From Bacillota bacterium (GTDB taxonomy: Bacteria; Bacillota; Clostridia; Saccharofermentanales; Saccharofermentanaceae): a stretch of 44,779 nucleotides of DNA. The position numbers were made by a program, and so were the translations under genes. Each line of letters starts with the position of its first letter. The stretch's first letter is position 1. This document shows, one piece after another, positions 7,299-15,835 of this stretch. A model generated the notes under the pieces. That model was not told the DNA's origin and ran no database searches. It was given only the letters and a program-made list of their open reading frames with translations. Location: the NCBI GenBank assembly GCA_023397475.1, contig JAEWUD010000055.1, positions 1 to 44,779 on the forward strand, read 5' to 3'.

Positions 7299-9518
7299 TC
7301 ACTCCCTCGTGTCCTTAAGACTCTCGACCATATCGACCCGATAAGCTTTTCGCTTCAGAAAGGCTAAGGCTAAGCCGTATCCTGCAACCTGAATCACAGC
7401 GATGATCAGGATGCTCGACAAAGTAACAGACGTCTCGATATACAGGTTGAACACGTCGATGAAGGAGCGGAAGATCAGCGCACTCATCGCAAGACAGGCC
7501 GCGATTCCGCCGGCAATGCAGAACGGTACGAGGAGATGGTGCGTGTTTAAGAGGATCCGGTTGATCTCACGGGTCTTGTAGCCGAGCACCTTCAGCATGG
7601 AGATGTTCGCGCGGTTCTCCTCGACCAGCATATTTACCGTCAGATATACAGTTACGACGCAGAGAATTACACCTGCGGCGATAATCAGATAGATCATGCT
7701 CATCAGGATTTCGACGCCGAACTCGAGTTGCTTGCGAATGTCCTCTTTGGAGAACTCCTGTAAGATCAGATCCTTATCGAGATCGAGGGCCTTGTCTGAT
7801 AGGATGAGATTGTAACTTCCCTCCGGTAAACCCAACAATTCTTCCGCCTGGCTGCGGCTCGTGTACACGGCGCATTGGGTGTTGTCGAGGATCAGATCTT
7901 CGATGACCACGGTGTGCGAGTCCGTGGTCACCGGATTGACAAATGCAAATGAATCGCCCGCGTTAATCCCGAAAAGCTCCGCCGCGTTGGTCGTCATATA
8001 GAACTTCCCATAATCGATCGGTGCCCCGGAGTTCGTTTCCAAGCGGTAATAGGCCGGGTTTTCGACCAATCCGCTTACCGTCAAGACGGCATGATCCTCG
8101 CCGGATTCGAACGATGCGGTCAGAACCTTTTCGCCCCCCTTTGCGTCGGCGGAGAGGGTGTTCATGAAGTACTGATACTCGTATGTTCCGGCCTGATCCA
8201 TGCCTTCGGTGATGATGCCTCTCCATGAATCAGCGAAAACAAAGCCGATCGAGCAAAGGAAGCTGCTGAAGAACAGACCCAGAATGACGACGGTCGTTCG
8301 TGACTTATGGGAGACAAGGGAGCGGAGCGTGAATTTCTTTCGAAAAGACATCCTGCTGGCTGATAACAGGTGCCCTCTTTTCCTAGCCTCGGCAGAGGAA
8401 CCAGCGAGAAGGATGGTTATGTTTTTCCGAACCAATCGCCACACACTGGCAAAGGTCGTAAGAACGTACAGCAACGTAGGTGTAATCAGGCAAAGCAACA
8501 AGGACGGCACATGTGGACGCACGAGGTAATGTACGGACTCATAATCTGTAGCGACCATGGATACGAGTGGAGAACTCAACCATAGGGAGAGAATAATGCC
8601 GACGATACTGCCGGTGATGCCGGGTATAATCGCATACCACATATAGTGGCTGCCAATCTCGGCTGTGCGGTACCCGAAAGAGAGCAACGTTCCGATCTGC
8701 CGTTGTTCTCTTTTGATTTTCCTGCCGAGAACGACGGCGACTATCAGAGTATTCATACCGAACACCACCGGAAGAAGAGCTGTAAGCATGATGTTATACT
8801 GTTTGCCGATATCGCGGCTGACGCTGATACGGTTGTTCGCCTCGCTCGAGAGATAGCGCAGTGTCGTGTAGGATTCGTTCACTTCTTTTCGGAAGGCAAT
8901 ACTGTTATCCTCGTGAAAAACGACGGCATAATACGATTGTGCACCCTCGAGGTGATCAAAATCTTCGGCCTTCATCGTAACTTGCCCGAAACCTTTGTCG
9001 TCCACGTAGAAGTCGGACGGATTCTTCTGTGCGTAGATATAGTCGGGACGTACTGCTGTGCCCGCCACGAGATAATGTTCGCCGTCAATCGTGAGCGAAT
9101 CTCCGGGTTCCAGTTCGTGTGCTGCCGCAAAATCCGGATTCAGGAGAATCTCGCCCGGCGAGGAGATCGCTGTACCATCCATGATCTGCACGCGGTTGAT
9201 TTTCTCACTCTGCCGGAATATTCGAAGGTCGTAATCATCCTCCTCTTGTTCCACATAGGAGATCTTCTCGATCTCGACATTGAAGGTGTTCGCAAGATCG
9301 CCCTGTTCCGCGTCCGGGATGGGAAGAAACGTCATAAATTCGGCATCTTCTATATTGCCATCGTTCATGATCGAAGAATACGTCGTATCGATTGCATCCA
9401 TCGACGTATACATGATAACAACAAACAGTACCGATAGAGCGGTCAGGAGGGACGCACACAAATAGAACGACAGACTATGCCTGATGTTGCGCCGATAGCG
9501 CCTATTCAGATTTCTCAT
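7299..9518 (-). CDS. FtsX-like ABC transporter permease
   Basis: The 739-residue protein has the MacB/FtsX-type permease layout twice over. One membrane segment near residues 15-38 is followed by a large extracytoplasmic region to about 240, then three segments between about 245 and 365. A further segment near 405-425 is followed by a second extracytoplasmic region, and three segments close the protein (about 605-635, 670-690, 700-727). Such duplicated permeases export lipids, peptides or antibiotics, or act mechanically. The motif MLVEENRANISMLKVLGYKT before the penultimate segment pair is typical of this family. Its start overlaps the stop of the ATPase gene by 4 nt (ATGA), so the two form one exporter operon. 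The substrate is unknown. No two-component system is adjacent. Confidence 0.9.
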   Translation of the reverse strand: MRNLNRRYRRNIRHSLSFYLCASLLTALSVLFVVIMYTSMDAIDTTYSSIMNDGNIEDAEFMTFLPIPDAEQGDLANTFNVEIEKISYVEQEEDDYDLRIFRQSEKINRVQIMDGTAISSPGEILLNPDFAAAHELEPGDSLTIDGEHYLVAGTAVRPDYIYAQKNPSDFYVDDKGFGQVTMKAEDFDHLEGAQSYYAVVFHEDNSIAFRKEVNESYTTLRYLSSEANNRISVSRDIGKQYNIMLTALLPVVFGMNTLIVAVVLGRKIKREQRQIGTLLSFGYRTAEIGSHYMWYAIIPGITGSIVGIILSLWLSSPLVSMVATDYESVHYLVRPHVPSLLLCLITPTLLYVLTTFASVWRLVRKNITILLAGSSAEARKRGHLLSASRMSFRKKFTLRSLVSHKSRTTVVILGLFFSSFLCSIGFVFADSWRGIITEGMDQAGTYEYQYFMNTLSADAKGGEKVLTASFESGEDHAVLTVSGLVENPAYYRLETNSGAPIDYGKFYMTTNAAELFGINAGDSFAFVNPVTTDSHTVVIEDLILDNTQCAVYTSRSQAEELLGLPEGSYNLILSDKALDLDKDLILQEFSKEDIRKQLEFGVEILMSMIYLIIAAGVILCVVTVYLTVNMLVEENRANISMLKVLGYKTREINRILLNTHHLLVPFCIAGGIAACLAMSALIFRSFIDVFNLYIETSVTLSSILIIAVIQVAGYGLALAFLKRKAYRVDMVESLKDTRE

Positions 9519-10213
9519 AATACAAGATCCTCCGAACGTACCTTCTGCGGATTCTTCGCGTTACTGACGACTTTGCCGTCGCGAATCTGAATCACGCGGT
9601 CGGCCATTTGGCTGATTGTCGCGTTGTGTGTAATGATCAGAATTGTCATGCCCAGCGTAGCATTCACCTTCTCGATGTATTCCAGTACTTCTTTGGAGGA
9701 CTTCGAATCCAGAGCTCCGGTCAATTCATCGCACAACAACAGCTTGGGATTCTTGATGATGGCCCGGGCGATCGCGGTTCGCTGTTGCTGCCCTCCCGAG
9801 AGTTCCGACGGGAATCGATGAACGAGTGATGTTAGGCCAAGAGAATCGACGACATCCTGGATCGGGAGCGGTTTGGGAGCGATGTCGGAAACCACCTGGA
9901 TATTCTCCAGGACAGTCAGATCCTGGATCAGATTGTAAAATTGAAAAACAAATCCTATATTGCTTCTCCTGTACTCCGTCAGGTCGCGAATCGAAAGTTC
10001 GGATACCCGAATGTCGTCAACCGTCAATGTGCCCGAATCCATCCTGTCAATGCCCCCGAGCATGTTGAGCAATGTGCTTTTGCCCGATCCGGAAGGCCCA
10101 AGGATTACACAGATCTCACCCTTTTCGATCGAGAGATGGACCCCGTCCATCGCGAAAACCTGAGCCTCGCCTTTTCCATACTTCTTGACCCCATCAAGCA
10201 TACCAATAAACAT
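9515..10213 (-). CDS. ABC transporter ATP-binding protein (MacB/LolD type)
   Basis: The 232-residue ATPase has Walker A GPSGSGKST (39-47), a Q-loop in NIGFVFQFYNLI, the signature LSGGQQQR, Walker B LLLCDELTGALD and the switch histidine in IITHN. Size and sequence match the MacB/LolD/FtsE group that energises FtsX-like permeases. The start at 10213 was chosen because GGAGG lies 5 nt upstream; an in-frame ATG at 10282 has no such site and would add 23 residues that the family lacks. It is the first gene of the exporter operon and overlaps the permease gene by 4 nt. Confidence 0.93.
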   Translation of the reverse strand: MFIGMLDGVKKYGKGEAQVFAMDGVHLSIEKGEICVILGPSGSGKSTLLNMLGGIDRMDSGTLTVDDIRVSELSIRDLTEYRRSNIGFVFQFYNLIQDLTVLENIQVVSDIAPKPLPIQDVVDSLGLTSLVHRFPSELSGGQQQRTAIARAIIKNPKLLLCDELTGALDSKSSKEVLEYIEKVNATLGMTILIITHNATISQMADRVIQIRDGKVVSNAKNPQKVRSEDLVL

Positions 10214-10599
10214 AATCTCCTCCATTCTCGCTGATTCAGAAGATACATTCGACTTCCGTCCCGTAGCCTCTTTGTCCCGCATCTCTTCGTGTGATCTTGC
10301 GTTCTTCTGCCAGATTTACGTCGCGCGAGGGTGTTGAAGGGTATAAAAAAACACCTGCGAAACACTTCTGTCCCGCAGATGCATCCAGTGCATTCTGCTG
10401 CCGTCTTCGGAACGGCCCGGCCCCACGAAACGGTCACCCGCTTCATCGCCTGCTCAGGTTGGTCGGATTAACGAACAATCTACATAGTCATAGTACCATG
10501 AGGGTAAGAATGACGTCAACGCGCAAGCGAATATGACGCGCTTATGTCATATTTACCGCGCGATAATGAAGGTACTTACGAAAGAAAGAAGGTACCTGT
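10214..10599. promoter_or_regulatory. Divergent intergenic region with an 8+8 bp dyad at 10530-10553
   Basis: This 386-bp region lies between the minus-strand exporter operon and the plus-strand GyrI-like gene and contains no convincing gene. A perfect inverted repeat AATATGAC-8 nt-GTCATATT (10530-10553) lies about 47 bp before the GyrI-like start and could be an operator. On the minus strand, a run of seven T preceded by a short CTGCG/CGCAG hairpin (about 10340-10375) lies in the exporter leader and could be an attenuator. Both functions are guesses. Confidence 0.4.
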
Positions 10600-11235
10600 A
10601 TGGCAATCGATTATAAGAAGACAGAGAAAAATCTTTATCAGCCCGGAACTACCCCGCACATAATAGAGGTTCCGGAACAGCTCTTACTGCGCGTAGATGG
10701 CAAAGGTGACCCGAACGATCCGGAAGGGGAGTACAAGCCGGCGGTCGAATTGCTGTACGCTCTCTCCTACGCGATCAAGATGATGCCAAAGGGAGGCGTG
10801 ACGCCGGAAGGGTATTTCGACTATGTTGTCCTTCCGCTCGAAGGCTACTGGTGGCTCGGGGGCGACATGAAGGGAGATTTCACGAACAAGAAGGAGTATC
10901 TGTGGTCATCGGTAATCCGGCAGCCGGAGTTTGTGACAGAGGAAGTTCACGAGAAGGCGTGTGCGATTGTCGCGAAAAAGAAGCCGGGTCTTGATGTCGG
11001 CAAGGCGCAGCTGGTCTCTTTTCGGGAAGGAATGTGCGTGCAGTGCATGCATATCGGGCCGTATTCCGAAGAGCCGGAGACGGTGGCGCGGATGGTTGCT
11101 TTTGTAGAGGAGAACGGCATGGAGGAGGACTTCTCATCATTGCGGCGACATCATGAGATCTATTTGTCGAATCCGCTTACCACGGAACCGGCGAAGATGA
11201 AGACGATCCTGCGGCACCCGGTCCGGAAGGTGTAG
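10600..11235 (+). CDS. GyrI-like small-molecule-binding domain protein
   Basis: The 211-residue protein matches stand-alone GyrI-like (SOUL/effector-binding fold) proteins. Key stretches are VPEQLLLRVDGKGDPND near the N-terminus, EGYWWLGGD in the middle, CVQCMHIGPYSEEPETV, and a C-terminal RRHHEIYLSNP followed by KMKTILRHPV. These proteins bind hydrophobic small molecules or drugs, and some members hydrolyse cyclopropanoid compounds. It is soluble, has no signal peptide and appears monocistronic. A dyad (10530-10553) upstream may regulate it. A second GyrI-fold protein occurs at 20813-21667 as part of an AraC regulator. Confidence 0.88.
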   Translation: MAIDYKKTEKNLYQPGTTPHIIEVPEQLLLRVDGKGDPNDPEGEYKPAVELLYALSYAIKMMPKGGVTPEGYFDYVVLPLEGYWWLGGDMKGDFTNKKEYLWSSVIRQPEFVTEEVHEKACAIVAKKKPGLDVGKAQLVSFREGMCVQCMHIGPYSEEPETVARMVAFVEENGMEEDFSSLRRHHEIYLSNPLTTEPAKMKTILRHPVRKV

Positions 11236-11353
11236 GAAGAGAAGAGACGTAAGTGCATCGGCGCAACTTTCTGGTACGCGAACAGAATGCTATACTGAAG
11301 CAAGATGCCAAATCTGTCGTGCTCAATCTGTTTGCCCCGAAGGAGATAAACCG

Positions 11354-12817
11354 ATGAAGGATCGTTTACAAAGAATCGATGAAGTGATTGCTGCCGGATC
11401 CTATAAAGATAATTGGGAGTCTTTATCCCGATTTACGGTCCCGGATTGGTTTCGCGAGGCGAAGTTCGGTATCTTCGTGCATTGGGGTGTTTTCACGGTG
11501 CCGGAACATGCGAACGAGTGGTACCCACGGAGCATGTACACGGAAGATCTGCCGGAGTTCGAGCACCACGTGAAGACGTACGGACCGCAGAAAGAATTCG
11601 GGTATAAGGACTTCATTCCGCTCTTTACTGCGGAGAAGTTCAATCCCGAAGAGTGGGCGGAGCTTTTCGCGAAGGCGGGTGCGAAGTATTACGTGCAGGT
11701 CGCCGAGCATCACGACGGATTTCAGATGTACCGGAGCGAGATTTCCCGCTACAACGCGTATGATATGGGGCCGCGGCGCGATGTTCTCGGCGAGTTGAAG
11801 GCGGCGATCGAGAAGCGAGGTTTGGTCTTCGGAGCCTCGTCACATCGTGCGGAGCACTGGTTCTTCTTAAGCCATGGCAAGAATTTCGATAGCGATATCA
11901 AGGAGCCGCTGGTGCGAGGGGATCTGTATTGGCCGTCGATGCCGGAGGGTGAGTTCACCGATATGCGCAGCGAGCCCTATCCGAGCGCCGAGTTCCTGGA
12001 GGACTGGCTTGTGCGGACCTGTGAGATCATCGACCGGTACCAGCCGAGTCTTCTGTATTTCGATTGGTGGATCCAGCACGAGGCATTCCGGCCGTATTTA
12101 CTGAAGATGGCCGCGTATTACTATTCTTCGGCGGAGGCGCGGGGGCAAAGAGTCGCGATCTCCTATAAGCACGACGCGATGATGTTCGGGACGGGTATCG
12201 TCGATATGGAGCGCGGGCAGTTCGCGGATGTGAAGCCGTTTGTGTTCCAGACGGATACGGCGGTCGCACGGAATTCGTGGTCTTATACCGATTCGCTCGA
12301 GTACAAGTCCGCCGACGAGATCCTGTGCGGGCTGATTGATATTGTCAGTAAGAACGGGTGTCTGCTCCTGAATGTCGGGCCGCGCGCGGACGGATCGATC
12401 GCGTCGGGCGATCGGGAGATCCTCGAGACGATCGGTCGATGGATGTCGGTAAACGGTGCGGCGATTTATGGCAGCAAAGTGTGGAAAACATCGGCAGAGG
12501 GTCCGACGCGCGTGAAGGAGGGCCATTTCTCGGAGGAGACGGTGGCCTATACTAGTGAGGATATTCGATTTACCGTAACGGGCGGAGCGATCAATGCGTT
12601 TGTCTTCCGGTATCCGGAGGATGGGAAACTGCTGATCCGGTCGCTCGGCATTGTCGGGGATCACAATAAGGCGGGGTTCACGGGACTGGTTTCCGGGGTT
12701 ACGGTTCTGGGATTCGATGAGACGCCTTCATGGCAAGTGACGGATGAGGGGCTTGTTGTGGAGACCAAAGATGTGCGAAGCGACCTGCCGGTAGTGGTTC
12801 GTGTTGAGGTGAAGTGA
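11354..12817 (+). CDS. GH29 family alpha-L-fucosidase-like glycoside hydrolase
   Basis: The 487-residue protein shows GH29 hallmarks. These are FGIFVHWGVFTVPEHANEWY near the N-terminus, the HHDGFQMY motif, FGASSHRAEHWFF, and LLYFDWWIQHEAF, whose Asp (D237) is in the place of the catalytic nucleophile. A LLLNVGPRADGSI motif and a small beta-rich C-terminal domain follow. GH29 enzymes release alpha-linked L-fucose from glycans by a retaining mechanism. There is no signal peptide, so it probably acts in the cytoplasm on imported oligosaccharides. No transporter is adjacent. The start has AAGGAG 9 nt upstream, and a TATACT -10-like box occurs at 11291-11296. Confidence 0.92.
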   Translation: MKDRLQRIDEVIAAGSYKDNWESLSRFTVPDWFREAKFGIFVHWGVFTVPEHANEWYPRSMYTEDLPEFEHHVKTYGPQKEFGYKDFIPLFTAEKFNPEEWAELFAKAGAKYYVQVAEHHDGFQMYRSEISRYNAYDMGPRRDVLGELKAAIEKRGLVFGASSHRAEHWFFLSHGKNFDSDIKEPLVRGDLYWPSMPEGEFTDMRSEPYPSAEFLEDWLVRTCEIIDRYQPSLLYFDWWIQHEAFRPYLLKMAAYYYSSAEARGQRVAISYKHDAMMFGTGIVDMERGQFADVKPFVFQTDTAVARNSWSYTDSLEYKSADEILCGLIDIVSKNGCLLLNVGPRADGSIASGDREILETIGRWMSVNGAAIYGSKVWKTSAEGPTRVKEGHFSEETVAYTSEDIRFTVTGGAINAFVFRYPEDGKLLIRSLGIVGDHNKAGFTGLVSGVTVLGFDETPSWQVTDEGLVVETKDVRSDLPVVVRVEVK

Positions 12818-12866
12818 TTGAACGAAGAAGATAGCGTTCAAGGTTTTTTCGAGAGGAGATACACGC

Positions 12867-13259
12867 ATGAGACTTGGAGCTACCCTCTATATCGCAGACA
12901 GCCACGGCGCTGTCGATTTCTACTGTGAGGCATTTGGATTGGAGCTCGGATATCACGAGATGAATCCCGATGGGACGTATCTTCACGCGGCATTATTGCG
13001 CGACGGCAACGAGATTTTCGCGGTGAGCGAGTCGCGAAATGACGCGTTTGTTGAGTGCATGGTTCATGGGACCAGCCTTGTTGATCGTCCGACCATGAGT
13101 TACGGCATTGACTTCCCGAACGAGGAGGAGCTTCGCAAGGCCTACGCGATGCTGATCGAGGGAGGGAATATCCTGAACCCGATCGGACCGCTGCCGTGGT
13201 GCAGATGCGCGGCGGATGTCGTAGATAAGTACGGGGTATATTGGTATATCTGCGTGTGA
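12867..13259 (+). CDS. VOC superfamily (PhnB-like glyoxalase fold) protein
   Basis: The 130-residue protein has the paired beta-alpha-beta-beta-beta modules of the VOC superfamily in PhnB style. It opens with LYIADSHGAVDFYCEAFGLE, has HAALLRDGNEIFAV in the middle, and closes with DVVDKYGVYWYICV. Members bind metal and serve in drug resistance or lyase/isomerase reactions, but PhnB-like proteins mostly lack an assigned substrate. The ribosome binding site AGGAG is 8 nt before the ATG. It follows the fucosidase gene by 49 bp and probably shares its transcript. Confidence 0.82.
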   Translation: MRLGATLYIADSHGAVDFYCEAFGLELGYHEMNPDGTYLHAALLRDGNEIFAVSESRNDAFVECMVHGTSLVDRPTMSYGIDFPNEEELRKAYAMLIEGGNILNPIGPLPWCRCAADVVDKYGVYWYICV

Positions 13260-13305
13260 ACGGAGGCCCTTGACCACGATTCTGCGGAGAAGAAGGTTAG
13301 ACCGA

Positions 13306-13929
13306 ATGGGCAAATCGAAAAGAATCCCGATGAAGTTTCTCGCGAAAAGCCTGCGCAAGAAATTCGTCGTAAACGGAATGAAGGATCTCCTGCCACAGGT
13401 GGAAGCACGCACGTGGCAACTGATCGAGGATTATCCTCAAGCGCGGGGACAGGAGCGGAAGCATCTTTTAGACATTCTCCCGTGCATTGCTTTCTATGAG
13501 TCTCTGATCGCGAGCGAGGGAAACCGTACAGCGGCCTTCGAGATCTGCCGGGATTGGGCGTTGTCGGACCTGGCCAAATCCGCCCGCATGTACCAGAATC
13601 TGATGAAGTTTCCCGGAATGTACCGGTTGGCTCCTCGGATTTTCGATATTCTCATCGACCGGATGTATGGAACTAGGGCGGGATTCGTGAGTCCCAAGGT
13701 GCCGGATCAGAAGGGATTCGCGAGAAACACGATCATATGTCCGTACCTGAACGCTTGCGCCAAATACGGCTGTCCGGAGCTGACCAGAATATTCTGCGAC
13801 GCGGATGACATCTGCTATGAGAAGCTGCATCCGAAGCTCGTCTGGGCCCGGACGAAGACGATGGGCCGGGGCGGAGACTGCTGCGATTTCCGGCTGTATG
13901 TGGATGAGAGTTGCAGCAGCCGGAAGTAA
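13306..13929 (+). CDS. L-2-amino-thiazoline-4-carboxylic acid (ATC) hydrolase-like protein
   Basis: The protein (207 residues from this start) matches the ATC hydrolase family. Its C-terminal half carries CPYLNACAKYGCPELTRIFC followed by DADDICYEKLHPKLVWARTK and GRGGDCCDFRLY, the conserved Cys-rich core of the family. Characterised members open the thiazoline ring in L-cysteine synthesis, but most clostridial homologues are only predicted. A TTG start at 13270 would give 219 residues, but its GGAGG is only 3 nt away. ATG 13306 with GAAGG 9 nt upstream was preferred. It follows the VOC gene closely and is likely co-transcribed. Confidence 0.82.
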   Translation: MGKSKRIPMKFLAKSLRKKFVVNGMKDLLPQVEARTWQLIEDYPQARGQERKHLLDILPCIAFYESLIASEGNRTAAFEICRDWALSDLAKSARMYQNLMKFPGMYRLAPRIFDILIDRMYGTRAGFVSPKVPDQKGFARNTIICPYLNACAKYGCPELTRIFCDADDICYEKLHPKLVWARTKTMGRGGDCCDFRLYVDESCSSRK

Positions 13930-14055
13930 CCACAAAGCAGTTCCCTGCCGGATATATAGATATCCACAATGTCAGTGTGCCGGATTATTTCCTGTGTTCC
14001 TTATCTTCTCGAAAAGAAGCTGCTGAACTCGCGCCGATAATTGCTATACGAAATA

Positions 14056-14085
14056 GTTGCAACATGCAACAGTTAATGTTATGAT
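14056..14085 (+). promoter_or_regulatory. Promoter and dyad operator of the MarR-hgcAB operon
   Basis: TTGCAA (14057-14062) and TATGAT (14080-14085) are separated by exactly 17 bp, a well-formed sigma-A promoter. A perfect dyad GTTGCA-ACA-TGCAAC (14056-14070) covers the -35 box. Binding of the MarR product there would shut off the operon. The MarR ATG lies 26 nt after the -10 box. Confidence 0.72.
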
Positions 14086-14110
14086 CATCCTCGAGAGAGA
14101 GGTGACTGCC

Positions 14111-14554
14111 ATGTCTGATTCCAATGAATCTATTCAATTGCGCGAATTGATCCGCTCGGTAGAACGCAAACTCGGAGTTCTCGAAGATACGGAGATGTCT
14201 TGTTGTTCCGTCTCTATGGCCCAGTGCCACGCTCTGGTCGAGATCGGCCGCGCCGGATCGGTCTCCCTCGCGCAACTTGCCGACATTCTGAATCTTGACA
14301 ACAGCACGATGAGTCGGACAGTCAATAATCTGGTCGATAAGCAGATGGCGGAACGTGACTTGGACCCGAATGACAGGCGCTATGTCTCAATACGCCTTGC
14401 CGAAGAAGGCCTCCGAACTTTTCATGAGATTGAAGGTAACATGACCGATTATTACGCTCGCATCATGGCGGAAATTCCTCCGGAGAAGAGAACTACAGTT
14501 CTGGACAGTATACGTATATTGATCGACGCGATCACAAGAGCCGGTTGTTGTTAA
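14111..14554 (+). CDS. MarR-family regulator with clustered cysteines, first gene of the hgcAB operon
   Basis: The 147-residue protein is a MarR-type winged helix. It has a helix-turn-helix around LAQLADILNLDNSTMSRTV, the wing DPNDRRYVSIRL, and a C-terminal dimerisation helix. It carries C31-C32 and C39 in MSCCSVSMAQCHALVEIG and ends in C146-C147. Vicinal and nearby cysteines of this kind suggest a thiol-based sensor of a soft metal or metalloid such as Hg(II) or As(III); this is an inference from the residues and from the neighbours. The start has GAGAGG upstream and lies behind a dyad-covered promoter. Only 15 bp separate its stop from hgcA. Confidence 0.88.
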   Translation: MSDSNESIQLRELIRSVERKLGVLEDTEMSCCSVSMAQCHALVEIGRAGSVSLAQLADILNLDNSTMSRTVNNLVDKQMAERDLDPNDRRYVSIRLAEEGLRTFHEIEGNMTDYYARIMAEIPPEKRTTVLDSIRILIDAITRAGCC

Positions 14555-14569
14555 GGAGGGCGAGAGTAT

Positions 14570-15835
14570 ATGGGAAATCCCAGTTGCGGCGACTCCGGTC
14601 GTTCGGATCGAAAATCTCTTCGCTCCCGGAAAGTGAGTTCCAACGGACCAACTATGACCCGCGCGAAAACGTCCGTGCCCTGCTGCGGTGGCACGTCGAA
14701 CATGTCATCTGCCGTAACCTGCGGCGGAACGTCATCCGTAAGTGCATTTTTTCAGAAAAATACTGCAAAAACTTCGACATTCGAAACACGGTTCGATGCC
14801 CCCTGGGTGATCGGCAAGGTCGCGACTCCCGTGGGAAAGATACCGCAGGTTGCGACGAAGCTAAGGTTTGCCGATACGCTCGGCTCCTGGAAATGTCGAT
14901 GGTCGATCGGTCGCATGGACTATAAGGTTGATCCCGGTCTTTATGCGGTCGGAACCCCGGACGAGAATGCACCGGTGTTGGTAACGGCAAATTATAAGAT
15001 GACCTTCGACCGTCTGCGTGAACAACTCGGCGGATTGAATCTGTGGATTGTTGTTCTCGATACGGATGGCGTTAACGTCTGGTGCGCTGCGGGCAAGGGA
15101 ACCTTCGGCACCGAAGAACTGGTGTATCGAATCAGCGATATTGGCCTTAGTCGTGTCGTAAAACACAGACAAATCATCCTGCCGCAGCTCGGCGCTGTAG
15201 GCATCGCAGCGCATGAGGTCAAGAAGCGGAGTGGTTTTCGCGTGATTTATGGAACCGTTCGCGCTAAGGATCTCAAGGAATTTCTCGCCAATGGGATGAA
15301 GGCGACCGAAGAGATGCGGACCGTCCGATTCACATTCAAGGACCGGATTGTCCTGACACCAATGGAACTTGTCGGGACAGGCAAACCTCTGCTTATCGTA
15401 ATGGGCCTCCTCTTCCTATGGAACGCGGTCGGACTTGGACATTACGGTCTTACGGATCTTGTCGCTCTTGTTGGCGCGATTCTGGCCGGAGCTGTCATCG
15501 CACCCGCTTTGTTGCCTTGGGTTCCGGGACGGGCATTCGCGTTCAAAGGTGCCTTGATGGGATTGATCTGGACATTCGCATATCTATGGATCGGCTTCTC
15601 TTCCGGGGACCCGAATCTCGGTTGGAGTAAGGCAGCAGGGTTCCTGCTCTTGCTTCCGTCTCTCTCCGCTTACTTGACGATGAACTTCACCGGTAGTTCG
15701 ACGTATACCTCTCTGTCCGGTGTCGACAAAGAGATGAAGACAGCGATCCCGCTGATGCTTTTCACGACGGCAGGAGGAATACTCCTTCTGGTCATCGGCG
15801 ATCTGGTACGTTTCTTCGGAGGTGTGATCCTGTGA
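14570..15835 (+). CDS. hgcA: HgcA, mercury-methylating corrinoid membrane protein
   Basis: The 421-residue protein matches HgcA along its length. The cytosolic corrinoid domain includes YKVDPGLYAVG, APVLVTANYKMTFDRLREQL and the diagnostic cap-helix motif NVWCAAGK, where C172 is the predicted lower cobalt ligand. After that come GTFGTEELVYRI and the HRQIILPQLGAVGIAAHEV stretch. Five transmembrane helices follow (from about 275 to 420), including the conserved NFTGSSTYTSLSGV. HgcA takes a methyl group from folate metabolism and passes it to Hg(II). An extension of about 75 residues precedes the usual start region and contains C6, C38-C39 and C51 with CGGTS twice; its role is unknown. The start has AAGGAGG 10 nt upstream. 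It overlaps hgcB by 4 nt. Confidence 0.95.
   Translation: MGNPSCGDSGRSDRKSLRSRKVSSNGPTMTRAKTSVPCCGGTSNMSSAVTCGGTSSVSAFFQKNTAKTSTFETRFDAPWVIGKVATPVGKIPQVATKLRFADTLGSWKCRWSIGRMDYKVDPGLYAVGTPDENAPVLVTANYKMTFDRLREQLGGLNLWIVVLDTDGVNVWCAAGKGTFGTEELVYRISDIGLSRVVKHRQIILPQLGAVGIAAHEVKKRSGFRVIYGTVRAKDLKEFLANGMKATEEMRTVRFTFKDRIVLTPMELVGTGKPLLIVMGLLFLWNAVGLGHYGLTDLVALVGAILAGAVIAPALLPWVPGRAFAFKGALMGLIWTFAYLWIGFSSGDPNLGWSKAAGFLLLLPSLSAYLTMNFTGSSTYTSLSGVDKEMKTAIPLMLFTTAGGILLLVIGDLVRFFGGVIL

Noticed and set aside
14570..15835. HgcA as an acetogenesis corrinoid iron-sulfur protein subunit
   Set aside because: The NVWCAAGK motif, the membrane domain and the adjacent HgcB with GVGCA and CC distinguish it from that protein.
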